From: an uncultured Collinsella sp.
GTDB taxonomy: Bacteria; Actinomycetota; Coriobacteriia; Coriobacteriales; Coriobacteriaceae
DNA length: 43,237 nt
Assembly: GCA_900541475.1 (NCBI GenBank)
Contig: UQJV01000013.1
Span: forward strand, 1-43,237
Direction: 5' to 3'
Shown here: in pieces, positions 32,135 through 39,609 of the stretch
Position numbering within the stretch: the stretch's first letter is position 1
Layout: every line of letters starts with the position of its first letter
Notes under the pieces: generated by a model
Told to the model about the DNA's origin: nothing
What the model saw: only the letters and a program-made list of their open reading frames with translations
Databases searched by the model: none
Translations under genes and position numbers: made by a program

Positions 32135-33622
32135 ATGTCCACTACCGATGCTTCCCAGATTCACGACCTGCGTTCCGCGCTCGACTTTTTGCGTGAGATG
32201 CCGGGCCAGCTGCTCGAGACCGACACCCAGGTCGATCCCGATGCCGAGGTCTCGGGCGTCTACCGTCACGTCGGTGCTGGCGGCACCGTCATGCGCCCGA
32301 CCAAAGAGGGTCCGGCGATGGTCTTCAACAACGTCAAGGGCTTTGACGATGCCAAGGTCTGCATCGGCATGCTTGCCAGCCGCAAGCGCGTTGCCGCCCT
32401 GCTCGACCTGGACGAGGAGCACCTGGGCCTCGAGATCGGCAAGCGCTTCGAGAACCTGATCGCGCCCGAGCAGATCGCCGAGGGTGCGCACGTCGACTGC
32501 CAAGAGGTCGTGTACAAGGCGACCGACGAGGGCTTTGACCTGCGCAAGATCGTTCCCGCTCCTACCAACACGCCCGTCGACGGCGGCCCCTACATCACCA
32601 TGGGCCTCGCCTACGGCACGAGCCCCGACGGCTCCCAGTCCGACGTGACCATCCACCGCTTCTCCTGCGTCGACAAGGATAAGCTTGCCATGTGGATTAC
32701 CCCCGGCAGCCGTCACTTGGGCGCGTTCTTTGACGAGTACTGCCAGCGCGGCGAAGACATGCCCATCTCCATCTCCATCGGTTTGGACCCCGCCGTGTAC
32801 ATGTGCTGCGGTTTTGAGGCTCCCACCACACCGCTCGGCTTCAACGAGCTGCAAATTGCCGGCGCCCTGCGCGGCCACGCTGTCGAGCTTGCCGACTGCG
32901 TCACCGTTCCGCAGAAGTGCATTGCCAATGCCGAGTACGTGCTCGAGGGCTACCTCATGCACGACGAGACTATCAACGAGGACGTTAACGGCCATGGCTA
33001 CGCCATGCCCGAGTTCCCCGGCTACACCGGCGGCGCCAAGGTCTGCCCGGTGATCAAGATCACCGCCGTCACCACGCGCGTCAACCCTATTATGGAGAGC
33101 TGCATCGGCCCTTCGCACGAGCACGTGTCCATGGCCGGTATCCCCACCGAGGCCTCCATCTACAAGATGGTCGAGACCGCTATCCCGGGCCGCCTGCTCA
33201 ACGTTCACGCCGCTCCCTGCGGTGGCGGCAAGTTCGTTGCCATCATGCAGTTCAAGAAGTCGAGCAAAAATGACGAGGGCCGTCAGCGCAACGCCGCCAT
33301 GCTCGCCTTCTCGGCGTTCTCCGAGCTCAAGCACGTCATCCTTGTCGACGAGGATGTCGACATCTTCGATATGAGCGACGTGATGTGGGCCATGACCACG
33401 CGCTTCCAGGCCGACGTGGACCTCATCACCATCCCCGGTTGCCACTGCCACGTGCTCGATCCGTCCAACGACCCCGCGTTCGATCCTTCGATCCGCGAGC
33501 ACGGTATCGCCTGCAAGGCCATCTTCGACTGCACGGTTCCGTTTAACCTCAAGAAGAACTTCATCCGCTCGCAGTTCATGGAGATCGACAAGGACAAGTG
33601 GGCCGCCGAGCTCGCCTTCTAG
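32135..33622 (+). CDS. UbiD family decarboxylase, LpdC-like (gallate/hydroxybenzoate type)
   Basis: A 495-residue prenylated-FMN-dependent decarboxylase. It closely resembles LpdC, the catalytic subunit of Lactiplantibacillus gallate decarboxylase: ETDTQVDPDAEVSGVYRHVG, AGGTVMRPTKEGPAMVFNN, FDLRKIVPAPTNTPVDGGPY, SDVTIHRFS, EHVSMAGIPTEASI and FSELKHVILVDEDVDIFDM. The Arg of DVTIHR and the Glu residues of AEYVLEG correspond to the family's catalytic Arg-Glu network. Expected chemistry is reversible, non-oxidative removal of the carboxyl group from a phenolic acid such as gallate or protocatechuate. I chose ATG at 32135 with GAAAGGAG nearby; upstream in-frame residues look non-coding. UbiX follows 33 bases later in the same operon. 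The substrate within the phenolic acids is inferred. Confidence 0.92.
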   Translation: MSTTDASQIHDLRSALDFLREMPGQLLETDTQVDPDAEVSGVYRHVGAGGTVMRPTKEGPAMVFNNVKGFDDAKVCIGMLASRKRVAALLDLDEEHLGLEIGKRFENLIAPEQIAEGAHVDCQEVVYKATDEGFDLRKIVPAPTNTPVDGGPYITMGLAYGTSPDGSQSDVTIHRFSCVDKDKLAMWITPGSRHLGAFFDEYCQRGEDMPISISIGLDPAVYMCCGFEAPTTPLGFNELQIAGALRGHAVELADCVTVPQKCIANAEYVLEGYLMHDETINEDVNGHGYAMPEFPGYTGGAKVCPVIKITAVTTRVNPIMESCIGPSHEHVSMAGIPTEASIYKMVETAIPGRLLNVHAAPCGGGKFVAIMQFKKSSKNDEGRQRNAAMLAFSAFSELKHVILVDEDVDIFDMSDVMWAMTTRFQADVDLITIPGCHCHVLDPSNDPAFDPSIREHGIACKAIFDCTVPFNLKKNFIRSQFMEIDKDKWAAELAF

Positions 33623-33655
33623 TAAGTAGCCCTACCAAGTAGTTAAGGAGTTGTC

Positions 33656-34234
33656 ATGCCTGAGTCTTCTGTTCGTCCCCGTCGCATTGTCGTTGGCGTG
33701 TCTGGCGCCAGCGGTGCGGCACTGGGCCTTGAATGCCTCAAATGCCTGCGCCAGGCCGGCGCTGAGTCGGCGCTTGTCGTCACGCGCGGGGGAGAGATCA
33801 CCATCGAGCAGGAGCTCGGCATGACGCTCGACGAGTTTGCGTGCTATGCCGATGTGGTCTACGACAACAAGAACATTGGCGCTGCCATCGCAAGCGGCAC
33901 CTATCCGGTCGACGGCATGATCGTGGCTCCCTGCTCCATGAAGACGCTCGCCGGCATCGCGAGCGGCTACAGCGAAAACCTGTTGCTGCGTGCGGCCGAT
34001 GTGCAGATGAAAGAGCAGCGCCGCCTGGTGCTTATGGTGCGCGAGACGCCCTTCAGTGCAATCCATGTCGACAACATGGCACGCCTGGCGCGCGTGCCGG
34101 GCGTCATGCTCATGCCGCCCATGCTCACGTTTTACAACGGCCCCGCCACGCTCGATGAGGCGGTGCATCACATCGCCGCCAAGGCACTCGAGGCCGTCGG
34201 CGTGTCGTGCGCCAACTATAAGCGCTGGTCATAG
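33656..34234 (+). CDS. ubiX: UbiX family flavin prenyltransferase
   Basis: A 192-residue flavoprotein that attaches a dimethylallyl group to FMN, making the prenylated FMN required by UbiD enzymes. Family motifs are complete: IVVGVSGASGAALG (residues 11-24) binds FMN phosphate, MIVAPCSMKTLAGIASG follows, then RRLVLMVRETPFS and PMLTFYNGP. ATG at 33656 has AAGGAG at a good distance, and the gene begins 33 bases after the UbiD stop. This matches the LpdB/LpdC pairing known from gallate decarboxylation. Family members take dimethylallyl monophosphate or diphosphate as donor, so the IPP-isomerase-like domain upstream in the locus fits the same pathway. A terminator follows at 34267. Confidence 0.95.
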   Translation: MPESSVRPRRIVVGVSGASGAALGLECLKCLRQAGAESALVVTRGGEITIEQELGMTLDEFACYADVVYDNKNIGAAIASGTYPVDGMIVAPCSMKTLAGIASGYSENLLLRAADVQMKEQRRLVLMVRETPFSAIHVDNMARLARVPGVMLMPPMLTFYNGPATLDEAVHHIAAKALEAVGVSCANYKRWS

Positions 34235-34266
34235 GCATCTTTAGGGTAGGATACGAGTAGTGTTTG

Positions 34267-34297
34267 AGCCCGCTGCCCCTGTGGGCGGCGGGCTTTT
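34267..34297 (+). terminator. Rho-independent terminator after ubiX
   Basis: A 12-bp stem AGCCCGCTGCCC (34267-34278) / GGGCGGCGGGCT (34283-34294) with one T-G pair, loop CTGT, and TTTT after it. It ends the carrier-ubiD-ubiX transcript before the MerR gene. Confidence 0.9.
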
Positions 34298-34325
34298 CGT
34301 GTCAAAGGGTGTGTCGGGAGGACCT

Positions 34326-35192
34326 ATGCAGACGGGTATGTATGCGATTAGCGAGATGGCGAGCTTGTTTAACGTTTCGCGCCAAACGCTCATCTACTAC
34401 GACAAGATCGGTCTGTTTAAACCCGCCGTGGTTAACGAAAAAGGCTACCGTTTCTATTCGCCCACGCAGATCCCGCTCATGCGTCTGATCTGCATGCTGC
34501 GCGACTTGGGACTGGAACTCGATGAGATCGATCGCCTGACCTCGACGTTCGACATTGGAGAGATGACCGATCACCTGCGCTCGCGGGTGCAGGCGCTCGA
34601 CGAGCAGATTGCCGGGCTCAAAGCCGAGCGCGCGAGCGTGCAGGAGCGGCTGAGTTTTTACGACGAGGCGGTCTATTGGCGCGAGCGCGAGGGCAAACCG
34701 GAGCTCAAGCAATTCGAGCGCCGCTACGTGGTCTTTGAGGAGTTCCCGAGCGATATCGAGCGTGGCCGCTCGATGCTGCACCCCACGCTCATGCGGGCGA
34801 TTCTGCGCATGCGTGCGCTCACGGGCACACGCCCCATGCGCGGTTGGGGCGCCATGCTGCGTCGCGAGGCGCTGCATTCCGACGACCCCATCGCCGGTGC
34901 CGGTTCCTTTGCCGTGTTGCCGCGTGGTGCCGAGGAAATACTGCCGAGCGATCCTGCCGAGCTGGCGGAGATTGGCGTCGAGGTGCTGCCCGAGGGCACG
35001 TACCTGTGCATGAGTCGCTGGGGCATGCCGTACGAGCCCGAGGGTATCCGCGCCATCGTGGCCTGCATGGACAGGCACGCGCTCCAGCCCATCGGCAATG
35101 CTTTCGATTTTTGCTACCTGGACACCACGAGCTACGACGAGTCTCACCAAGAGGACTTCTGCTGTATCCAAATCCCCGTCGCCCTCAAATAA
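34326..35192 (+). CDS. MerR family transcriptional regulator with C-terminal ligand-binding domain
   Basis: A 288-residue regulator. The N-terminal MerR winged helix is clear: YAISEMASLFNVSRQTLIYY, then DKIGLFKP and NEKGYRFYSPTQIPLMRLI, followed by a coiled-coil helix (about residues 78-115). The remaining 170 residues are likely a small-molecule-binding domain of the GyrI-like/BmrR kind, with RRYVVFEEFPSD at its start. I chose ATG at 34326 because GGGAGG precedes it; the frame is open to 34260 across the terminator. It directly follows the decarboxylase operon, separated from it by a terminator, and is the obvious candidate regulator of that operon, perhaps sensing an aromatic compound. This role is inferred from position. 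Confidence 0.88.
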   Translation: MQTGMYAISEMASLFNVSRQTLIYYDKIGLFKPAVVNEKGYRFYSPTQIPLMRLICMLRDLGLELDEIDRLTSTFDIGEMTDHLRSRVQALDEQIAGLKAERASVQERLSFYDEAVYWREREGKPELKQFERRYVVFEEFPSDIERGRSMLHPTLMRAILRMRALTGTRPMRGWGAMLRREALHSDDPIAGAGSFAVLPRGAEEILPSDPAELAEIGVEVLPEGTYLCMSRWGMPYEPEGIRAIVACMDRHALQPIGNAFDFCYLDTTSYDESHQEDFCCIQIPVALK

Positions 35193-35193
35193 C

Positions 35194-35256
35194 TTGCGGT
35201 GAAATAGTCCCTAAATAGCTCGAGTGGGCGTGCAAACAGGAACTATTCCACCGCAA
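35194..35256. repeat. Palindromic element, TTGCGGTGAAATA family (copy 2)
   Basis: TTGCGGTGAAATAGT (35194-35208) pairs with ACTATTCCACCGCAA (35242-35256), with a single A-C mismatch at the same place as in the 8161 copy. The left arm begins right after the MerR stop codon. Confidence 0.88.
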
Positions 35257-35261
35257 CTTCG

Positions 35262-35292
35262 ATGTGACAAGGGAATAGTCCCTTTGTCACAT
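35262..35292. repeat. Palindromic element, ATGTGACAAAGGG family (imperfect copy)
   Basis: ATGTGACAAGGGA (from 35262) pairs with TCCCTTTGTCACAT (35279-35292) with one bulged T. It stands five bases after the previous repeat, so two families are placed end to end. Confidence 0.85.
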
Positions 35293-35368
35293 TCCGTGCG
35301 AGCCCTCGTGCCGTCTGGGGGTATAAGGCTAACAAGTGTTTATTTGCGAGGCCTAAGGGGCGCCCCGT

Positions 35369-36235
35369 ATGGATATCGATAACTTTGAATGGTGGTATAG
35401 CGAGGGCGAGGCTCCGGACGAGGAGTGGGACGAGCCTGCGTCTCGTGACGCGTCGAGCGACGAGGGCGAGACCGGCAACGATGCCGTCGAGACGGATGCC
35501 GCTTCCGACCTCGCCGAGCCCCTAACCTTTGAACAGGCCTGGGCCCAGGCCGAGGCCGACGAGGCAAAGGCCGATGCCACGGCCACGCTGGGTGAGCCGG
35601 CAGACATGTCCATCTCGCCGGCAAAGACCCCGCAACCGCGCCACACCATCGACCCCGGCAGTACAGCATCTTTCAGCATTCTCGACGTGCCCGCGCAAGG
35701 CGCCCAGGCGCCTGCACCCACGCATCGCCCCGACCTGGCTCGTGAGGAAGACGCGGGCCGCCGTTCTCCACTCGGCCCCATCCTCATCGCCTTCATGGCT
35801 GGCGTTATCGCCTGCTCGGCAATCGGCAGCATCTGGGGTCATGTCGAGCAGCAGCGCCAAGACGCCGCCAAGGTCGAGATGTCCGTCGAGCAATCGCTCA
35901 GCCGCACGCGCTCGGTGCATGTGACGGTCGAGGTTAAGGACGGCGCGACGTGGGATACCGCGCGCGGCGATAGCCAAATGCTCGTCCATATCGTGGGTCG
36001 CACACTCAAGGGACAAGCAATCGACGAGTACCAATACGTTAATTCCGAAGGTGACGGCATCGAGCTCAAGCCCGGCGACTACGAGCTCACGGTCGATGAG
36101 CCGCCCGTCGCCACCGACGGCACGCGTTACCGCGCCTCAAAGCGCATGGTTCCGGTGAGTTTTAATTCGCAGGCGCCCGACACGGTCGATAGCGCGCCGC
36201 AGGGCGGGTTTGACCTTTACGCTATTGCTCAATAA
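35369..36235 (+). CDS. Hypothetical single-pass membrane protein with acidic N-terminal region
   Basis: I do not recognise this 288-residue protein. Residues 1-75 are highly acidic (WWYSEGEAPDEEWDEPA, many Asp/Glu), followed by a Pro/Ala-rich stretch to about residue 125. One hydrophobic helix, ILIAFMAGVIACSAIGSIWG, spans about residues 133-152. The C-terminal 135 residues are probably outside the cell and begin with a Gln/Arg/Lys-containing helix (VEQQRQDAAKVEMS), then a beta-rich domain (SVHVTVEVKDGATWDTA, IELKPGDYELTVDEPPVA). The N-in orientation is inferred from the charge balance. ATG at 35369 has TAAGGGG about ten bases upstream. The following epimerase-like gene is 79 bases away on the same strand. 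No function can be assigned. Confidence 0.75.
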   Translation: MDIDNFEWWYSEGEAPDEEWDEPASRDASSDEGETGNDAVETDAASDLAEPLTFEQAWAQAEADEAKADATATLGEPADMSISPAKTPQPRHTIDPGSTASFSILDVPAQGAQAPAPTHRPDLAREEDAGRRSPLGPILIAFMAGVIACSAIGSIWGHVEQQRQDAAKVEMSVEQSLSRTRSVHVTVEVKDGATWDTARGDSQMLVHIVGRTLKGQAIDEYQYVNSEGDGIELKPGDYELTVDEPPVATDGTRYRASKRMVPVSFNSQAPDTVDSAPQGGFDLYAIAQ

Positions 36236-36314
36236 CTGCGCCCGCCGCTCAACCCCGCCGCCAAGAGTGGGACAATATCCCTCGACACTGTTGTTCACTA
36301 TTGGAGGAAGTAGC

Positions 36315-37208
36315 ATGTCCACCGTCACTACCATCAAGCGCGGCGGCCTTACCGCGGCCATCGATTCCATGGGCGCCCAGCTCACGAGCCTTGCCCTCAA
36401 CGGCAATGAGTATCTGTGGCAGGGAGACCCGGCCTTTTGGGGCAAGCACGCGCCTATCCTGTTCCCCATCGTGGGATCGCTGCGCAACAATACGGCGACG
36501 TCTGCGGCCGGCACCTGCGAGATGGCGCGCCACGGCATCGCACGCATCGTCGAGCACAAGATCGTCGAGGTGTCGGAGGACGGTTCGTCCGTTACCTACG
36601 AGCTCACCGACACGCCCGAGTCGCTCAAGGCCTTCCCGTTCCACTTTAAGCTCAACATGACCTATGCCCTGACCGGCGACGCCACCCTCACGCAGACCTT
36701 TGCCGTCACCAACACCGGCGACGTGGACCTGCCGTTCTCGGTGGGCGGCCACCCTGCATTTAACGTGCCTGCCCCCGGTGCCGAGGACGAGACGTTCGAG
36801 GATTACGAGCTGGCGTTTACCGAGGCTTGGACCAACGAGGCCCCCATCATCACGCCCGATGGCCTTATGACGTTCGAGGGTAGCTACAAGGCCCCCGATA
36901 ACTCGGACGTGCTGCCCATCACGCACCGCAGCTTCGATAACGACGCCATCATGTTCACCGATACCCCGGGCTCTACGCTCACGCTGCGCGGCCGCAAGTC
37001 GGGCCACGGCGTCAAGATCGACTTTGAGGGCTTTAAGTACATTGGCGTGTGGTCTGCCGCCAACGACGCTCCGTTTGTGGCGCTCGAGCCCTGGACCGGT
37101 CATACCACCATGGACACCGAGGACGACATCTTTGAGCACAAGGTCAACACCATTACGCTGGCGCCGGGCGAGACGGACGTCCGCAGCTTTAGCGTCACCC
37201 TGCTCTAG
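36315..37208 (+). CDS. Aldose 1-epimerase family protein (LacX/mutarotase-like)
   Basis: A 297-residue beta-sandwich enzyme of the galactose-mutarotase superfamily, which interconverts alpha and beta anomers of sugars in the cytoplasm. The N-terminal segment AAIDSMGAQLTSLALNGNEYLW leads into GDPAFWGKHAPILFPIVGSL, typical of the LacX-like branch. Expected catalytic residues are the His in MARHGIAR, the His in VGGHPAFN and the Glu in ALEPWTG. ATG at 36315 follows GGAGGAAG; the frame is open to 36210 but that part overlaps the preceding gene. A terminator follows at 37281. The sugar is unknown and no sugar operon lies nearby. Confidence 0.88.
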   Translation: MSTVTTIKRGGLTAAIDSMGAQLTSLALNGNEYLWQGDPAFWGKHAPILFPIVGSLRNNTATSAAGTCEMARHGIARIVEHKIVEVSEDGSSVTYELTDTPESLKAFPFHFKLNMTYALTGDATLTQTFAVTNTGDVDLPFSVGGHPAFNVPAPGAEDETFEDYELAFTEAWTNEAPIITPDGLMTFEGSYKAPDNSDVLPITHRSFDNDAIMFTDTPGSTLTLRGRKSGHGVKIDFEGFKYIGVWSAANDAPFVALEPWTGHTTMDTEDDIFEHKVNTITLAPGETDVRSFSVTLL

Positions 37209-37243
37209 AGGTTCCTCCGTTCTGGCGAACGGCGGACCGGTCG
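37209..37243. repeat. Palindromic element CCGCCGTTC/GAACGGCGG (copy 1)
   Basis: AGGTTCCTCCGTTC, TGGC, GAACGGCGGACCGG: arms complementary except one mismatch, starting one base after the epimerase stop codon. An almost identical unit starts two bases after prfA at 43202. Confidence 0.8.
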
Positions 37244-37280
37244 ACGCTGCGCGCCGCCCAGAGCGACAATTTGTCATTCA

Positions 37281-37322
37281 AAAGGCAAGGCATGACCAGA
37301 AGGTCTATGCCTTGCCTTTTTC
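37281..37322 (+). terminator. Terminator after the epimerase-like gene
   Basis: A 14-bp stem AAAAGGCAAGGCAT (37281-37294) / ATGCCTTGCCTTTT (37308-37321), extended by GACC/GGTC, ending in a T-run. A short palindrome GACAATTTGTC (37266-37276) precedes it. Confidence 0.88.
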
Positions 37323-37328
37323 ATGCCT

Positions 37329-37382
37329 AGTCGTTGGGGACGTTCTTGTTTGACTAGTCGTTTAAGAACGTCCCCAACGACT
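37329..37382. repeat. Palindromic element AGTCGTTGGGGACGTTCTT
   Basis: Perfect 19-bp arms at 37329-37347 and 37364-37382 around a 16-base centre that itself contains GACTAGTC. It lies between the terminator and the importer promoter region and has no T-run. The GGGGACG core recalls the element at 24476 and 41640. Confidence 0.88.
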
Positions 37383-37409
37383 GCCAATCGTTTTCAGTTC
37401 GTAAACTTG

Positions 37410-37435
37410 TATATATGCATCTTATATATGCATCT
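37410..37435. promoter_or_regulatory. Tandem 13-mer upstream of the amino-acid importer
   Basis: TATATATGCATCT is repeated twice in direct tandem (37410-37422, 37423-37435) in an AT-rich island 68 bases before the importer's first start codon. ATGCAT-type half sites recall actinobacterial ArgR boxes, so an amino-acid-responsive operator is possible; this is inference. Confidence 0.55.
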
Positions 37436-37502
37436 GCTGGAAGTAACGCTGAGCGGTATCCTGTTAAGTCGTTAGCGTACGATTCAACAGGGAAGGCAGA
37501 TT

Positions 37503-38429
37503 ATGCATTCTCCCCAACAGCGCGGCATGCAGACCCAGCCGGTGTGCAGCCGTCGCATCTTTTTGGGTAGCGCTCTCGCTGCGAGCGCTTCCGTCGTCGC
37601 CGGCGCGCTCGCCGGCTGTCAGCGTCCGTCCACGCTCAAGGTGGTTCAGCCCACGACGGGCGGCGGTCGCGACGACCTGTCCGATTCCGTGATCGGCAAG
37701 GACAAGATCCGCATTGGCATGGAGGCGGCCTACGCCCCGTACAACTGGCAGGTTTCCGAAGCCAGCGAGTACACCATCCCCATCGACAACGTGCAGGGCG
37801 CCTATGCCGATGGCTACGACGTGCAGATCGCCAAGATCATCTGCAAGGCCCTCGGTGGCGAGCCCGTTGCCGTCAAACAGAGCTTCTCGGGTCTCATCGA
37901 TTCGCTCAACAACGGCCAGATCGACCTCATCATCGCCGGCATGAGCGCCACACCCGAGCGCGAGGAGTCCGTCGGCTTTTCCGATCCGTACTTTATCGGC
38001 TACTTTGGCCTGTTCGTAAAAGAGGGCTCGCCTTACCAGAACGCCACCAAGCTCAGCGACTTCAGCGGTGCTACGGTCCTCGGCCAAAAGGACACCATGC
38101 TCGATACCGTCATCGACGAGATCCCGGGCGTTGTGCACAAAAACCCGGTCGACTCCGTCCCCACGGTGTTTTCGAACCTGCTGCAGGGCACGTGCGACGC
38201 CGTGACCTACAACACCGAGAACGAGAAGGGCTATATGGCCCAAAACCCGGGTATCGTGCCGATTCAATTTGCCGAGGGCGAGGGCTTTAAGCAGGAGGTC
38301 ACGGCAAACGTCGGCTGCCGCAAGGGCTCGGACAAGCTGCTTAAACTCATCGACAAGACACTCAAGGGCATTAGCCAAGAGGAACGCGACCAAATGTGGG
38401 ACGCGTGCCTCGATCGTCAGCCGGCATAG
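37503..38429 (+). CDS. Amino-acid ABC transporter substrate-binding lipoprotein (Tat signal)
   Basis: A 308-residue extracellular binding protein of the polar-amino-acid type (SBP family 3). The signal is unusual: SRRIFLG (residues 16-22) is a twin-arginine motif, followed by a weakly hydrophobic Ala-rich stretch and the lipobox LAGC with lipid-modified Cys39. The mature protein shows IRIGMEAAYAPYNWQ, VQIAKIICKALGG, GLIDSLNNGQIDLIIAGMS and TPEREESVGFSDPYF, all characteristic of the family. ATG at 37503 has GGGAAGG upstream; an internal ATG at 37527 would still keep the Tat motif. It is the first gene of an importer operon, nine bases before the permease gene. The bound amino acid is not determined. 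Confidence 0.92.
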   Translation: MHSPQQRGMQTQPVCSRRIFLGSALAASASVVAGALAGCQRPSTLKVVQPTTGGGRDDLSDSVIGKDKIRIGMEAAYAPYNWQVSEASEYTIPIDNVQGAYADGYDVQIAKIICKALGGEPVAVKQSFSGLIDSLNNGQIDLIIAGMSATPEREESVGFSDPYFIGYFGLFVKEGSPYQNATKLSDFSGATVLGQKDTMLDTVIDEIPGVVHKNPVDSVPTVFSNLLQGTCDAVTYNTENEKGYMAQNPGIVPIQFAEGEGFKQEVTANVGCRKGSDKLLKLIDKTLKGISQEERDQMWDACLDRQPA

Positions 38430-38438
38430 GGAGGCAGC

Positions 38439-39587
38439 ATGAAAACCACCAATCGCCTGGCCTCCTTTATCAAGGCCGACCACCGTTATGTATACCTGGG
38501 CACGAGCGTTATCGCGGCGCTCGGCCTGGCGTTTAGCCAGCGCAACCCCACGCCGCTGAGCTTCTTGGCCCCCACCGGCATCTTCCAGGATTGCCTTTGG
38601 GCGATTCTTTGGGCCTGGATTGTCGTGTCGGCGGCGGCGCTGGTCACCAAGCTTATGCACTGGAGTGACTATCGCGAAACGTCGCCGTTCGCATCCGAGC
38701 GTTTCCGCCGCGGCGCGCGCCTGGGCAGCTACGTCGTGGTCGCTATCGCGGCGATCTTTTTCGTGGACCGCGGCGTCATGTCGTTTATCGACCTGGTGCG
38801 GGTGAGCATTGTCTCGGACTCCAACCCCAGCGACTTTTTGTCGAGCCTGGTCTACATGACCTACAAGAGCGGGGACTTCTTTATCCGCGGCATCGAGATC
38901 ACCATCGCACTTGCGACCTTCGGTACCGTCATCGCCTTTTTCCTGGCGCTGCTCTTTGTGTTCCTGCGTATTCAGACGTTCGATCGCGTGGACAACGACC
39001 TGGTGCGCTTCTTTAAGAGTATCGGCCGCGGCTTTGCGACCATCTACTCCACCATCGTGCGCGGCACGCCCATGATGGTTCAGGGCCTGCTCATCTATTA
39101 CGCGGGCTTCACCGTTTTGCGCGGCATGGGCTTCGAGACCGCTCAGGCCAACCAGATTTGGAGTACCTTCACCGCCGGCCTCGTCACCATCTCGCTCAAC
39201 TCCACCGCCTACATGATGGAGGTCCTGCGCGGCGGCATCGAGTCCATCGATCCCGGGCAGGCCGAGGCAGCACGCTCGCTGGGTTTGTCGCAGTGGCAGG
39301 CTATGCGCAAAGTCGTGTTCCCCCAGGGTATTAAAAACGCGATTCCGGCGCTCACCAACGAGCTCATCATCAACATCAAGGATTCGTCGGTGCTCTCGGT
39401 TATCGGCGTGTTCGACCTTATGTACGCTACTACCACGGTCGCCGGCGTGTACTACCGCCAGATGGAGGTCTACTGCGTGGCGCTCGTGGTCTACCTGATC
39501 CTGACGCTCGTGGCGAGCCGCCTGCTCGAAGCCTTTGGCAAAAAGCTCGGCGCCGAGGCCTCGGCAACGCTGCCCAGCTCCAACTAG
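38439..39587 (+). CDS. Amino-acid ABC transporter permease
   Basis: A 382-residue inner-membrane subunit of a polar-amino-acid importer. The C-terminal 230 residues are the HisM/GlnP-type permease domain, beginning GIEITIALATFGTVIAFFLALL, with GTPMMVQGLLIYY in the middle. The conserved ATPase-contact loop reads EAARSLGLSQWQAMRKVVFPQ. About 130 extra N-terminal residues add two or three more hydrophobic helices, longer than the common family member of 220-250 residues. The ATG at 38439 has GGGAGG immediately upstream. It lies nine bases after the binding-protein gene and 22 bases before the ATPase gene, so the three form one operon. Confidence 0.92.
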   Translation: MKTTNRLASFIKADHRYVYLGTSVIAALGLAFSQRNPTPLSFLAPTGIFQDCLWAILWAWIVVSAAALVTKLMHWSDYRETSPFASERFRRGARLGSYVVVAIAAIFFVDRGVMSFIDLVRVSIVSDSNPSDFLSSLVYMTYKSGDFFIRGIEITIALATFGTVIAFFLALLFVFLRIQTFDRVDNDLVRFFKSIGRGFATIYSTIVRGTPMMVQGLLIYYAGFTVLRGMGFETAQANQIWSTFTAGLVTISLNSTAYMMEVLRGGIESIDPGQAEAARSLGLSQWQAMRKVVFPQGIKNAIPALTNELIINIKDSSVLSVIGVFDLMYATTTVAGVYYRQMEVYCVALVVYLILTLVASRLLEAFGKKLGAEASATLPSSN

Positions 39588-39609
39588 GCTCAAGACGAGG
39601 AGAATTATC

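Noticed and set aside
30310..32142. 610-codon open frame on the minus strand across the carrier gene
   Set aside because: Its Asp/His/Arg-rich translation mirrors the antisense of a membrane protein. The plus-strand SLC13-type protein explains the sequence.
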